From: Ornatilinea sp.
Lineage (GTDB): Bacteria; Chloroflexota; Anaerolineae; Anaerolineales; Anaerolineaceae
Assembly: GCA_018433975.1 (NCBI GenBank)
Contig: JAHDQE010000027.1
Location: 1-64,000, forward strand
Direction of reading: 5' to 3'
Length of the DNA stretch: 64,000 nt
Positions 1 to 7,789 of this stretch are shown one piece after another. The translations under genes were made by a program, and so were the position numbers. The notes under the pieces were generated by a model that made no database searches, was not told where the DNA came from, and saw only the letters and a program-made list of their open reading frames with translations. How positions within the stretch are numbered: the stretch's first letter is position 1; each line of letters opens with the position of its first letter.

Positions 1-5
1 AAACA

Positions 6-176
6 CGATCAGATGATGGATCGGATCACAACGAAAGAGGCAGAAGACCCCTTTAGGGGTAGCTAAGTAATCAGTGCATCGGGCTTGAACGAAGTGAAAG
101 CAGCATCTTGAGGTGCTGCAAGTAATAGGCCCTTATAGGGCTAGGTCAAACCACCCGCTATGCGGGTGGTCTTGAC
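6..176 (+). ncRNA. Chain of five hairpins; structured RNA or IS200/IS605-type right end
   Basis: Five stem-loops follow one another without a credible reading frame: 6-23 (CGATC/GATCG), 47-60 (ACCCC/GGGGT), 100-119 (GCAGCA/TGCTGC), 129-141 (GCCC/GGGC) and 145-176, where GTCAA plus ACCACCCGC pairs with GCGGGTGGT plus TTGAC around a TAT loop and one bulged base. A final GC-rich hairpin after a string of small stems is typical of the right ends of IS200/IS605 elements and of the TnpB-associated guide RNA made from them; HEARO/IscB RNAs have a similar look. No tnpB or iscB frame is visible inside the window, so any element would lie mostly to the left or be a remnant. The strand is assumed. It could also be an unrelated structured RNA, or the last hairpin could be the terminator of an upstream gene. 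Confidence 0.4.
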
Positions 177-280
177 TTGTGTTGTACGCGGTGAGATTGG
201 TTATGCTTTCGTTTTGTAACAGAAAAGTTGAACGAATAAAAATAAACATAGAAGTGATTCGGTTTAGGGGTGTACAAAGC

Positions 281-310
281 TTATCTTTTTTATCCACGCT
301 TGCTTATAAT
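281..310 (+). promoter_or_regulatory. Probable promoter of the E1-E1-E2 operon
   Basis: A perfect TATAAT at 305-310 lies about 80 bases before the E1 alpha start. A TG dinucleotide sits just upstream (301-302), and a weak -35-like TTATCT lies at 281-286 with an 18-base spacer. The surrounding stretch 200-380 is AT-rich and holds no gene. Confidence 0.45.
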
Positions 311-389
311 CAAGACAGAAAATACATTTTTAATACCCACATTGACCGAATTAGAAATGGTTCAATGTTCTATGGGAGGGCCTTTTTGA

Positions 390-1349
390 ATGGATAAAAA
401 TGAGTATCTGAAGTTATATAACGAAATGGTTGTGATCCGGAATCTGGAGGAAGTGGCCGCTGAGTTGTATGCGCAGGGTAAAATAGGCGGTTTTCTCCAT
501 CTTTATATCGGACAGGAAGCCGTCAGTACGGGGCTGATTTCTGCACGGAAACCGGAAGACCGGATTATTACTGCCTACCGCGATCACGGCGTTGCCATTA
601 ATGCAGGTATTCCGGCAAAACAGGTTTTGGCGGAGCTTTTGGGTAAAGCAACCGGTATTTCAAAGGGGAAGGGCGGTTCCATGCATATGGCCGACGTTTC
701 CAAGAATTTTTGGGGCGGGCATGCAATTGTAGGAGCTCACCTTCCTCTCGCGGCGGGTCTGGCGCTTGGCGATTTGTATCAGGAGAATGCGGCGGTCACC
801 ATTGCTATGTTTGGGGATGGCGCGACTAATATTGGTTTCTTTCACGAGGCCCTGAACCTATCTAAAGTGTGGAACTTGCCCGTTCTATGGGTTTGTGAAA
901 ACAACCAGTATGGGATGGGTACGGCTGTGGACCGTGCTTCTGCGGTAACTGAAATCCGGCAGAAAGCAGAAGGTTACGGCATGAAAAATGAACGGGTGGA
1001 CGGGATGAACGTGATGAAGGTGCGTGAAGCGGCCTCGCGTCTGCTGGAAGAAATCCGGAATGGGAGTGGTCCTCAATTATTGGAGGCGATCACCTATCGT
1101 TTCCGTGGACATTCTATGGGAGATCCGGAACGCTATCGGAAATCCGAAGAAGTCCATCATTGGGAAGAGTCCGGTCCGATCGGAGTTTATCGAAAGTATC
1201 TTATAGAAAACAAAATTGCAACAGACGAGGAACTTAATGAGCAGGATTCCCTTGCGGCCAAAGAGGTCCAAGAGGCTGTTGAATTTGCTGAATCTTCTCC
1301 CGAACCAGCTCCGGAAGAGTTGTTCGCGGATATTTATGTAGAGAATTAG
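390..1349 (+). CDS. pdhA: Pyruvate/2-oxoacid dehydrogenase E1 component, alpha subunit
   Basis: This is the thiamine-diphosphate subunit of a 2-oxoacid dehydrogenase complex. It decarboxylates pyruvate (or acetoin or another 2-oxoacid) and passes the acyl group to the lipoyl arm of E2. The 319-residue protein has the usual length of the E1 alpha/AcoA family. It shows the ThDP motif (FGDGATNIGFFHEAL, closing at CENN near residue 172), the substrate-loop region around AYRDHG, and the GHSMGDPERYR segment that in relatives carries the phosphorylation loop. The ATG at 390 follows GGGAGG at 375-380. The beta subunit follows 14 bases later and E2 overlaps that, so the three form one operon. No E3 (lipoamide dehydrogenase) lies in the window. 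The exact 2-oxoacid is not fixed by sequence, and acetoin dehydrogenase is the main alternative. Confidence 0.9.
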   Translation: MDKNEYLKLYNEMVVIRNLEEVAAELYAQGKIGGFLHLYIGQEAVSTGLISARKPEDRIITAYRDHGVAINAGIPAKQVLAELLGKATGISKGKGGSMHMADVSKNFWGGHAIVGAHLPLAAGLALGDLYQENAAVTIAMFGDGATNIGFFHEALNLSKVWNLPVLWVCENNQYGMGTAVDRASAVTEIRQKAEGYGMKNERVDGMNVMKVREAASRLLEEIRNGSGPQLLEAITYRFRGHSMGDPERYRKSEEVHHWEESGPIGVYRKYLIENKIATDEELNEQDSLAAKEVQEAVEFAESSPEPAPEELFADIYVEN

Positions 1350-1363
1350 GGAGGAACTGGCAG

Positions 1364-2341
1364 ATGGCAAGAATTACAACACGAGAGGCCATTTCCCAGG
1401 CGCTTTGGGAAGAAATGGAACGCGATCCAAAAGTCTTTATACTGGGCGAAGAGGTCGGAGTTTGGGGTGGAACCTATGCAGTCACACGAGGTTTTTACGA
1501 TCATTTTGGGGCGAAGCGTGTCCGGGACACACCGATTGCAGAATCGGCGATCGTTGGCGCGGCAATTGGCTCGGCGCTGACGGGATTGCGCCCGGTCGCT
1601 GAATTGATGACGATCAATTTCGCTTTTGCGGCGATGGATCACATTGTGAACGAAGCGGCAAAGCTTCATTATATGTTTGGTGGACAATTTGTGCTGCCGT
1701 TGGTGATCCGGACCGCCGGAGGCGGGGGACGGCAGCTTGGTGCAACCCATTCTCAGACCCCGGATGTGTTATTTGCACATTTTCCCGGATTGAAAGTGGT
1801 CGCGCCCGGCACGCCGGCAGATGCCAAAGGGTTGTTAAAAGCGGCGATCCGCTCGGATGACCCCGTGTTTTTCATTGAAAACGCAACACTTTATCAACAA
1901 CGTGGTGAGGTCCCCGAGGGCGACTATATTGTTCCCATCGGGAAATCTACAGTCCAACGCCCCGGACGGGATATCACCTTGGTTACTTATAGCAAAATGC
2001 TTCAGGTATCCCTGAAGGCTGCGGAAGAACTGGAGAAAGAAGGCGTAGACGTGGAGATTGTGGATCTGCGCACACTCCGGCCATTGGATATGGATCCGGT
2101 CATCGAGTCTTTCAAGAAGACCAACCGGGCGGTGATTGTGGAAGAGGGCTGGCTTTCGTTTGGTATTGGCGCTGAAATTTCCTCGCGAATCTATGAGCAG
2201 GCTTTTGATTATATTGATGCCCCCATTAAACGGGTGGCTCAAAAGGAAGTCCCGCTGCCTTACAACCAGACTCTGGAGCAAATGGCGATTCCGCAGGTGG
2301 AAGATGTAGTAAATGCAGTAAGGGAGGTGCTGAATGCCTGA
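1364..2341 (+). CDS. pdhB: Pyruvate/2-oxoacid dehydrogenase E1 component, beta subunit
   Basis: This is the partner of the preceding alpha subunit; together they form the heterotetrameric E1 decarboxylase. The 325 residues match the PdhB/AcoB family: an N-terminal transketolase-type pyrimidine-binding domain with GEEVGVWGGTYAVTRG and DTPIAESAIVGAAIG, the conserved RTAGGGGRQLGATHSQ segment, and a C-terminal transketolase domain with VEIVDLRTLRPLD and VEEGW. Translation starts at ATG 1364 after GGGAGGAA. The stop overlaps the start of the E2 gene by eight bases, which points to coupled translation. Confidence 0.9.
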   Translation: MARITTREAISQALWEEMERDPKVFILGEEVGVWGGTYAVTRGFYDHFGAKRVRDTPIAESAIVGAAIGSALTGLRPVAELMTINFAFAAMDHIVNEAAKLHYMFGGQFVLPLVIRTAGGGGRQLGATHSQTPDVLFAHFPGLKVVAPGTPADAKGLLKAAIRSDDPVFFIENATLYQQRGEVPEGDYIVPIGKSTVQRPGRDITLVTYSKMLQVSLKAAEELEKEGVDVEIVDLRTLRPLDMDPVIESFKKTNRAVIVEEGWLSFGIGAEISSRIYEQAFDYIDAPIKRVAQKEVPLPYNQTLEQMAIPQVEDVVNAVREVLNA

Positions 2342-3647
2342 CCTTATTAAAATGCCCAAACTGGGTTTTGATATGGCAGAAGGTACACTGGTCCGCTGGC
2401 TGCGCGCTGAAGGGGAGGAAGTGAAAAAAGGCGATGTGCTGGCGGAGATTGAGACGGATAAAGCTACAGTGGAAGTGGAATCGACGTATTCCGGTGTGGT
2501 CAACCGTCATTTAGTAGACCAGGGAGCAATTGTTCCGGTAGGGGAGCCGATTGCTGTAATTGCGGCGCCGGGAGAAGAAGTTAAAGACATCCCCGGGTTA
2601 CAAGAGGCTTCTCAGCCGAAAAAGGCGGAAAAGATTGAAAAGGCGGGTAGCGAACCGGTAGAAAGCGGGCAGTCACAGGTTAAGGAAAAAGCCGGAGAAG
2701 GAGAACGGATCAAGGCTTCTCCATTGGCGAAACGGATTGCCAAAGAGCACGGTATTGATCTTGCCGAGCTCACAGGTTCGGGTAGTTCAGGCCGGATTGT
2801 GCGGAAAGATGTTGAAGAAGCGTTGGAGGAAGCTGAAGTTGTGTCTGCTCCGGCTGCTTCGGTGGAACAGGATGTTCGGCAGGAAGGTGAGAAATTATCT
2901 GTCCCGGCAAAAGCCGTGGAAATAGCCCCGCCGATGCCCGTCTTCGCCGTGGGAGAAATTCCGGAAGATGAGGAAATCCCGCTCAACAAATTACGCCAGG
3001 CAATTGGGCGCAGGATGGTCGAATCCAAGCAGCAGGTTCCTCATTTCTATATTACACACGATTATGATTTTGAACCGGTGATGCAGCTTCGGAAAGAAGT
3101 GAACCGGCTGTTGCCTCAGGAGCAGAAGACCTCGGTCAATGATTACATTGTTAAAGCAGTAGCGCTGGCGTTGCGGCAGTTCCCCAATGTGAATGCTTCG
3201 ATTGAGGGAGATAAAATTATCCGGCATGGACATGTGAATGTCGGCGTGGCTGTAGCCGTAGAAGGTGGGCTGCTGACCATCGTCTCTCAAGATACCGATC
3301 AGAAGCCGCTGCGGCTTCTCTCTGCGGAAATCAAAGCGACCGCGCAGCGTGCCCGGAGTGGGAAAGTCCGCCCGGATGATATTGAAGGTTCAACTTTTTC
3401 CATCAGTAACTTGGGCATGTTCGATGTAGAAAACTTTGCCGCCATTATCAACCCGCCGGAAGCGGCCATCCTGGCGGTCAGTTCCGTGCGCCAGGTGCCG
3501 GTGGTGCAGGATGGTGAGATTCGAATCGGCACTCGAATGAAAGCGACCCTTTCAGCCGACCATCGGGTTACGGATGGGGCGGAAGCAGCTCAGTTTTTGC
3601 AGGTGCTGGCAGCTTACTTTAACGATCCCCTGAAACTATTGATCTGA
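2334..3647 (+). CDS. pdhC: Dihydrolipoamide acyltransferase, E2 component
   Basis: This is the core of the 2-oxoacid dehydrogenase complex. It carries the acyl group on lipoamide and transfers it to CoA. In the 437 residues I see one N-terminal lipoyl domain with the lipoylated lysine in EIETDKATVEVES (about K43), a charged linker rich in Glu, Lys and Ala (85-125), a peripheral-subunit-binding domain (ASPLAKRIAKEHGIDL to RIVRKDV, about 128-162), a second linker, and the catalytic domain from about 210 with the active-site HRVTDG motif near residue 410. A single lipoyl domain is common in Gram-positive and Chloroflexota enzymes. The gene ends the operon and is followed by a hairpin at 3675. 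The E3 partner must be encoded elsewhere. Confidence 0.9.
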   Translation: MPDLIKMPKLGFDMAEGTLVRWLRAEGEEVKKGDVLAEIETDKATVEVESTYSGVVNRHLVDQGAIVPVGEPIAVIAAPGEEVKDIPGLQEASQPKKAEKIEKAGSEPVESGQSQVKEKAGEGERIKASPLAKRIAKEHGIDLAELTGSGSSGRIVRKDVEEALEEAEVVSAPAASVEQDVRQEGEKLSVPAKAVEIAPPMPVFAVGEIPEDEEIPLNKLRQAIGRRMVESKQQVPHFYITHDYDFEPVMQLRKEVNRLLPQEQKTSVNDYIVKAVALALRQFPNVNASIEGDKIIRHGHVNVGVAVAVEGGLLTIVSQDTDQKPLRLLSAEIKATAQRARSGKVRPDDIEGSTFSISNLGMFDVENFAAIINPPEAAILAVSSVRQVPVVQDGEIRIGTRMKATLSADHRVTDGAEAAQFLQVLAAYFNDPLKLLI

Positions 3648-3674
3648 TTTCAGGTTGGAGGAATAGTGTATTTT

Positions 3675-3703
3675 CAAGGAGCTGGTAATTTGCCGGCTCC
3701 TTG
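3675..3703 (+). terminator. Terminator-like hairpin after the E2 gene
   Basis: CAAGGAGCTGG (3675-3685) pairs with CCGGCTCCTTG (3693-3703) over 11 positions with one G-U pair and a 7-base loop. The tail is AT-rich, but it lacks a clean T run, so termination may be partial. Confidence 0.5.
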
Positions 3704-3926
3704 ATATTTAAGGATGGTTATTGCTCTGCACGCTGAAGGTTTGTTTAAATATACCGAAGTAATAAAATAATTACCAAAACAAAGAATCTTATATCTTATC
3801 ACAAATCCAGCCGAATTCAAGATGCAAGAATCATTCCTTGCAGAATTGAAAGGCTAAAATTGGTTATTTTATGTTATTATCTCAATTACTAGAGGGTTAG
3901 TAAATTATTTTATTTAGGAGGGTCTC

Positions 3927-4292
3927 ATGTTTAGATCAAAACGTACTACCAAAATGGTTGCCGTCCTCGTTATGGCATTGGTCCTGGCTTCTGTTACTTA
4001 TGCTTTTGCCGCAGCAAACACCATGCCGGCAGATATAGCGGCTGGCGATGGTGAAATCGCAGTTACTGGGTACACGGTTTCCAATATTGCCTTCACCCAT
4101 AATGCAGATCGATCTCTGCTGGATGCTGTTACATTTGACATTTCTCCAACTCCGGCGACTGCGCAGGTTCAATTGGAGAGTGGGGGAGCCTGGTATGACT
4201 GCACCGAAGGAGCAACTACAACCTGTACTTTCCCGTCCAGTGTTACCGTGCTGAGTGTTACCCAGGTGCGTGTGCTCGCAACAAGTTACTAG
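3927..4292 (+). CDS. Small secreted beta-rich protein, likely cargo of the adjacent signal peptidase
   Basis: The 121-residue protein has a positively charged N-terminus (MFRSKRTTK), a hydrophobic segment at about 10-28 and a cleavage-like SVTYAFAAAN. The rest is Ser/Thr-rich with alternating hydrophobic residues, and a short Cys-Cys loop (WYDC to TTTC, about 90-101) could form a disulphide. This fits a single small beta-sandwich released or displayed outside the membrane. It starts at ATG 3927 after AGGAGGG and has its own strong terminator. A SipW-like signal peptidase gene lies directly downstream, and in other bacteria and archaea such peptidases are often encoded beside the small surface proteins they cleave; that this is its substrate is inference. 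I do not recognise a named family with certainty. Confidence 0.65.
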   Translation: MFRSKRTTKMVAVLVMALVLASVTYAFAAANTMPADIAAGDGEIAVTGYTVSNIAFTHNADRSLLDAVTFDISPTPATAQVQLESGGAWYDCTEGATTTCTFPSSVTVLSVTQVRVLATSY

Positions 4293-4354
4293 GTTCCAGT
4301 TACTGGGTCTTACGCCGGAACACGGCATAAGAATATCCCTTTGAAAACCAAATT

Positions 4355-4410
4355 GAGCCTGTTGTTTGCCGTAGATGCCACTCTGTCATCATCAAACAAC
4401 AGGCTCTTTT
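4355..4410 (+). terminator. Strong intrinsic terminator
   Basis: GAGCCTGTTGTTTG (4355-4368) and CAAACAACAGGCTC (4393-4406) form a perfect 14-bp stem followed directly by TTTT. It separates the small secreted protein gene from the signal peptidase fusion gene. Confidence 0.85.
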
Positions 4411-4448
4411 ACTTTATTAATTAACCGGACCTGAGATAAAATAGATTG

Positions 4449-6779
4449 ATGAAAACCCAATCCCGATGGCATAGCGCATTCATTTCGGCCCTGGTTTTTG
4501 CCTTATTGGGGTTGATCTGGGTGGTGTTTGCACCGGTTAAATTTGGGGGCCAGGTGGCTTATGTCCTGGTGAATGGCAACAGCATGGAGCCCGATTTTCA
4601 TCGCGGAGATATGGTGCTTGTCCGGCGTGCCCCGGAATATCGAGTAGGGGATGCAGTGGCCTATCAAAGCGGGGACCTCGGTCAGGTTGTTTTTCACCGG
4701 ATCGTTGATCAAAATCAAGATCGATTTACGATGAAAGGGGACAACAATGCCTGGCTGGATAATTATCGACCCACATATCGGGAGGTTCTCGGAAAATTGT
4801 GGGCGCATTTTCCTGAAGCGGGTGGTTTTGTACAAAAGCTTCGTTCGCCGGGGGTATTGGCCTTTTTTGCAGCAATCATAGGAGTGATGTTGATGACTTT
4901 GAATTCTAAGAGCACCCTTGAAGAATCTTCCCATCAACGGATTCGTTTCCACTTTCCGGAAATTTCCGTGCGCGGGTTGAGCCAGGGAACAGAGGCTTCG
5001 GTTTTTATACTGGCTATTATCTTTTTTGTTGCTCTGTTTCTGGGAATATTCGCGTTTACCCGCCCTGTCCAGCGTTATACGGCAGATAATTATGAATATG
5101 TTCAAATGGGCTCTTATGAGTATCGGGCGGCAGCGCCGGAGGGGATTTATGATACACAGGGAGATTTATCCGGAGAACCTGTTTTTTTAAAGCTCTCTCA
5201 GGAAGTTGAACTGCGCTTTTTTTATAATTTTGTGACCGATTTGCCGCATGATGCAATTGGGAATTATTCTATACAGGCCGAACTCAGCGACATCAGCGGG
5301 TTGAAACGGACCATTCCGCTGGTGCCTGCGACCGCTTTTGAGGGGGATCATTTCACCGCCTCCGCGACTCTGAATTTGCCGCAGATCCGATCTCTGATCG
5401 AAAAGGTAGAAGAGCAGACCGGTTTGAGCCGTGCCCAGTACACCTTGACGGTCCTTCCGACGGTGAATATTTTGGGTGGTATCCAGGGCCGGATGGTGGA
5501 AGAGACTTTCTCGCCCCCTCTGAAGTTTTATATTGATGAAATTATGCTTCAGGTGGTTGGGAATTCCGAAGAGGACCCATTTAATCCGGTGCAGCCCGGG
5601 GTGGCTGCCGGAACGAAATTGGTTCCCGCTACGCTTTCCATCTTCGGGATGGAACTGCCGGTTTTAACCGCCCGTGCGCTTTCCGGTGGGGGCCTGGCGC
5701 TGTCGGTTCTTGGAGCGGTCGCGCTGTATCTGCTTGTCAACCGGGTGACAAACGGCGAAGAAACGGCTCTGATTGAGTTGAAATATGCACCTTTGCTAGC
5801 AGACGTTACCACGTCCGATTTGATGACCGGCGGGAATGTGATTGATGTCTCTGCGATTGATGACCTGGTGCGCCTGGCGGAGCGTCATGGGGCGACCATC
5901 TTGCATGAATCCCTGGGGAATATGCACAGCTACTATCTTAATCACGATAATCACGTTTACCGGTATCAAATGAGCACAAATGAAGTGATCCAGAGAGGTG
6001 GGAGTCTGACCTTTTGGAAGTCCGAACTCCAACTGGCATTGGAGCGTGAAGAATTTGAAGTGTATTATCAGCCGGTATTCTCGCTGAACAGCAACAAACC
6101 GATCATGGTGGAAGCACTGCTGCGGTGGAGGCATCCCGAGCGGGGATTAATTTCGCCTGCCGAGTTCTTGCCGGCTGCAGAGGATACGGGAATGATTATT
6201 CCAATTGGCGAATGGGTACTGAAAACCACCTGCGCGCAGCTTAAAGCCTGGCGGGAACTTGGACTGCCTCCAATATCCCTGGCACTGAACCTCTCTATTT
6301 CGCAGCTCCAGAGAAAAAATCTTGGGCACCTGATTTCCAGCAACCTGGAAGAAGCCGGATTGAGTCCGGATGATATCCGTTTTGAATTTTCTGCCGGAAA
6401 AGTGGTGGATGGTATCGATCAGGTCAGCCCCATGCTTGCGGAGCTCCAGAAGTTGGGCGTACAGGTGTGGATGGACGATTTTGAAAGCAATATTTCTTTG
6501 AATTTATTGACCAATCTGCCCGTCACCGGTTTAAAATTCGATGGAGGATTTTCCCGCCGGGCGATTGAAGGCTCGAATGACGGGGCTGTTGCTCATGCTT
6601 TGATTGATCTGGCCCACAGCATGAATATGCGCGTGGTAGCCGAAGGGATTGAAGAGTTGGACCAGGCGGATTTCTTTCGCGCCCAAAACTGCGATGAAGG
6701 ACAGGGTTTCCTGTTTGGCAGACCGATGGGTTGTGAGGAGCTGGAAAAACTTCTCTTTGAGAGTAAAGAGGTTTTGTAA
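4449..6779 (+). CDS. SipW-like signal peptidase I fused to an extracytoplasmic domain and an EAL domain
   Basis: A 776-residue multidomain membrane protein. The N-terminus has a transmembrane segment (about 11-29) and an S26 signal peptidase domain with catalytic Ser in GNSMEPDFHRGD (about S45). In VVFHRI a His (about H83) takes the place of the bacterial Lys, as in SipW and archaeal/ER-type peptidases. Further hydrophobic segments lie at about 135-150, 184-204 and 410-430. Residues 210-405 between the last two look like an extracytoplasmic beta-rich domain resembling DUF5305, a family found near archaeal-type signal peptidases. The C-terminal 240 residues are a full EAL domain: VEALLRW, LALNLS, FEFSAG, MDDFES, LKFDGG, VAEGIEE and GQGFLFGRP keep nearly all metal and catalytic residues. 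The predicted topology puts peptidase and beta domain outside and EAL inside. ATG 4449 is preferred to TTG 4446; no clear ribosome site is visible. The next gene starts right after the stop. Confidence 0.85.
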   Translation: MKTQSRWHSAFISALVFALLGLIWVVFAPVKFGGQVAYVLVNGNSMEPDFHRGDMVLVRRAPEYRVGDAVAYQSGDLGQVVFHRIVDQNQDRFTMKGDNNAWLDNYRPTYREVLGKLWAHFPEAGGFVQKLRSPGVLAFFAAIIGVMLMTLNSKSTLEESSHQRIRFHFPEISVRGLSQGTEASVFILAIIFFVALFLGIFAFTRPVQRYTADNYEYVQMGSYEYRAAAPEGIYDTQGDLSGEPVFLKLSQEVELRFFYNFVTDLPHDAIGNYSIQAELSDISGLKRTIPLVPATAFEGDHFTASATLNLPQIRSLIEKVEEQTGLSRAQYTLTVLPTVNILGGIQGRMVEETFSPPLKFYIDEIMLQVVGNSEEDPFNPVQPGVAAGTKLVPATLSIFGMELPVLTARALSGGGLALSVLGAVALYLLVNRVTNGEETALIELKYAPLLADVTTSDLMTGGNVIDVSAIDDLVRLAERHGATILHESLGNMHSYYLNHDNHVYRYQMSTNEVIQRGGSLTFWKSELQLALEREEFEVYYQPVFSLNSNKPIMVEALLRWRHPERGLISPAEFLPAAEDTGMIIPIGEWVLKTTCAQLKAWRELGLPPISLALNLSISQLQRKNLGHLISSNLEEAGLSPDDIRFEFSAGKVVDGIDQVSPMLAELQKLGVQVWMDDFESNISLNLLTNLPVTGLKFDGGFSRRAIEGSNDGAVAHALIDLAHSMNMRVVAEGIEELDQADFFRAQNCDEGQGFLFGRPMGCEELEKLLFESKEVL

Positions 6780-7184
6780 ATGAGACGGCATAATTTGAAG
6801 CGCTTGATCCTCCCCATATTTCTGATTTTAGTATTGGGTAGTGTGGTGTTGGGTCTGGCTGCTTCAAATGAGATCCTGGCTGCTCCCGCGATAGAAGATC
6901 GTTTTCAAGGGGTCACCGCCAACGAACTCAAACCGCCTGAATGCAGCCATCTCGATCTGGTGAACATTGTCACGGATGGGAAAGGCACGCGGGATAATGA
7001 TCTTGTTTTAGGAACAGCCGGTGACGATACACTCAATGGCAAGCAGGGGGACGATTGTATTGTGGGTGGAGCCGGGAATGACACTTTACAGGGTAGACAG
7101 GGGGATGATGTTCTGATTGGGGGTTCGGGAGTGGATAACTGCGAGGGCAATCAGGGGAATAATATTTTCATTGATTGCGAATGA
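6780..7184 (+). CDS. Small secreted protein with RTX calcium-binding repeats
   Basis: The 134-residue protein starts with a Sec-type signal peptide (MRRHNLKRL followed by a hydrophobic stretch to about residue 30). A 30-residue spacer follows, then about four glycine/aspartate-rich RTX nonapeptide-like repeats (GTAGDDTLNGKQGDDCIVGG and the following copies to about residue 125). RTX repeats fold into a calcium-dependent parallel beta roll outside the cell. Most RTX proteins leave by type I secretion with a C-terminal signal; here the N-terminal signal suggests Sec export instead. The gene begins at the base after the stop of the signal-peptidase/EAL gene, so it is almost certainly co-translated and may be processed by it. 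Three cysteines near the repeats and the C-terminus (DDCIVG, DNCEG, DCE) could form a disulphide. Confidence 0.8.
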   Translation: MRRHNLKRLILPIFLILVLGSVVLGLAASNEILAAPAIEDRFQGVTANELKPPECSHLDLVNIVTDGKGTRDNDLVLGTAGDDTLNGKQGDDCIVGGAGNDTLQGRQGDDVLIGGSGVDNCEGNQGNNIFIDCE

Positions 7185-7211
7185 GGCCCGGTTTCGGGTG
7201 CCGCACATCTT

Positions 7212-7769
7212 TTACGATTGGGATGGGGTACCTGGGGTCAGGGGAATGGAAAACTTCAATTCTCCCGTCTTTCCCTCTGGCGCATCGATGAAAGCGAGAT
7301 TGTCAATCTCCATTTTCAGGTTGATATCTTCAAAAGCAAGTTTCTGTAGAGCACTGCCCAGTTTATCCCGGTTGATCATGTCACCGGCCAGATAGATATG
7401 AGGTACCCAGTTTTCCGGCTGGTAAAGCGGGCAGAGATTATTTCCAAAAGGTTGCAGACGGTGCCAGATCTTTTGGTGAATGTTGTAAAGCTGTCGAGTT
7501 TTAACGACCGGGATGTATAGAACCGGTGACGGTCCGGGGAAAATTCCCAGGCCTGAGGCATAGACCAGAAAGGGCTCAATCGTGCCGGCGAGCTCTTGGA
7601 CAGCCGTTTTGAGCGTTTCTTCCGGGAATTCCTCTCCAATAGCCCAGGTGAAATGCGGGTAGGGAATGTTGTGCGTGCCGTTTATCCCGAATTGGGTTTC
7701 CAGTTCGTTCCAAATGGTTTTAACAAAATGATAAGCCGCCTGGGGCAGCAAAGAAACCAATCTGTGCAT
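7212..7769 (-). CDS. 2H phosphoesterase, 2'-5' RNA ligase-like protein
   Basis: The 185 residues carry the two HxT/S-type motifs of the 2H phosphoesterase superfamily. One is in PYPHFTW (about residue 39) and the other in WVPHIYLAG (about 122), where the second position is Tyr rather than Thr/Ser. Members act on 2',3'-cyclic or 2'-5' phosphodiester bonds in RNA or nucleotides; the substrate here is unknown. The gene follows the lytic transglycosylase gene on the minus strand with a 20-base gap and is probably co-transcribed. It converges on the RTX gene, only 27 bases away. The altered second motif leaves some doubt about catalysis. Confidence 0.75.
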   Translation of the reverse strand: MHRLVSLLPQAAYHFVKTIWNELETQFGINGTHNIPYPHFTWAIGEEFPEETLKTAVQELAGTIEPFLVYASGLGIFPGPSPVLYIPVVKTRQLYNIHQKIWHRLQPFGNNLCPLYQPENWVPHIYLAGDMINRDKLGSALQKLAFEDINLKMEIDNLAFIDAPEGKTGELKFSIPLTPGTPSQS

Positions 7770-7789
7770 TGTGTTCTCTGAAGTTGTTC

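Noticed and set aside
179..397. 72-residue open frame before the E1 alpha gene
   Set aside because: TTG start without ribosome site, overlaps the E1 alpha start, crosses the likely promoter, and has no domain-like pattern.
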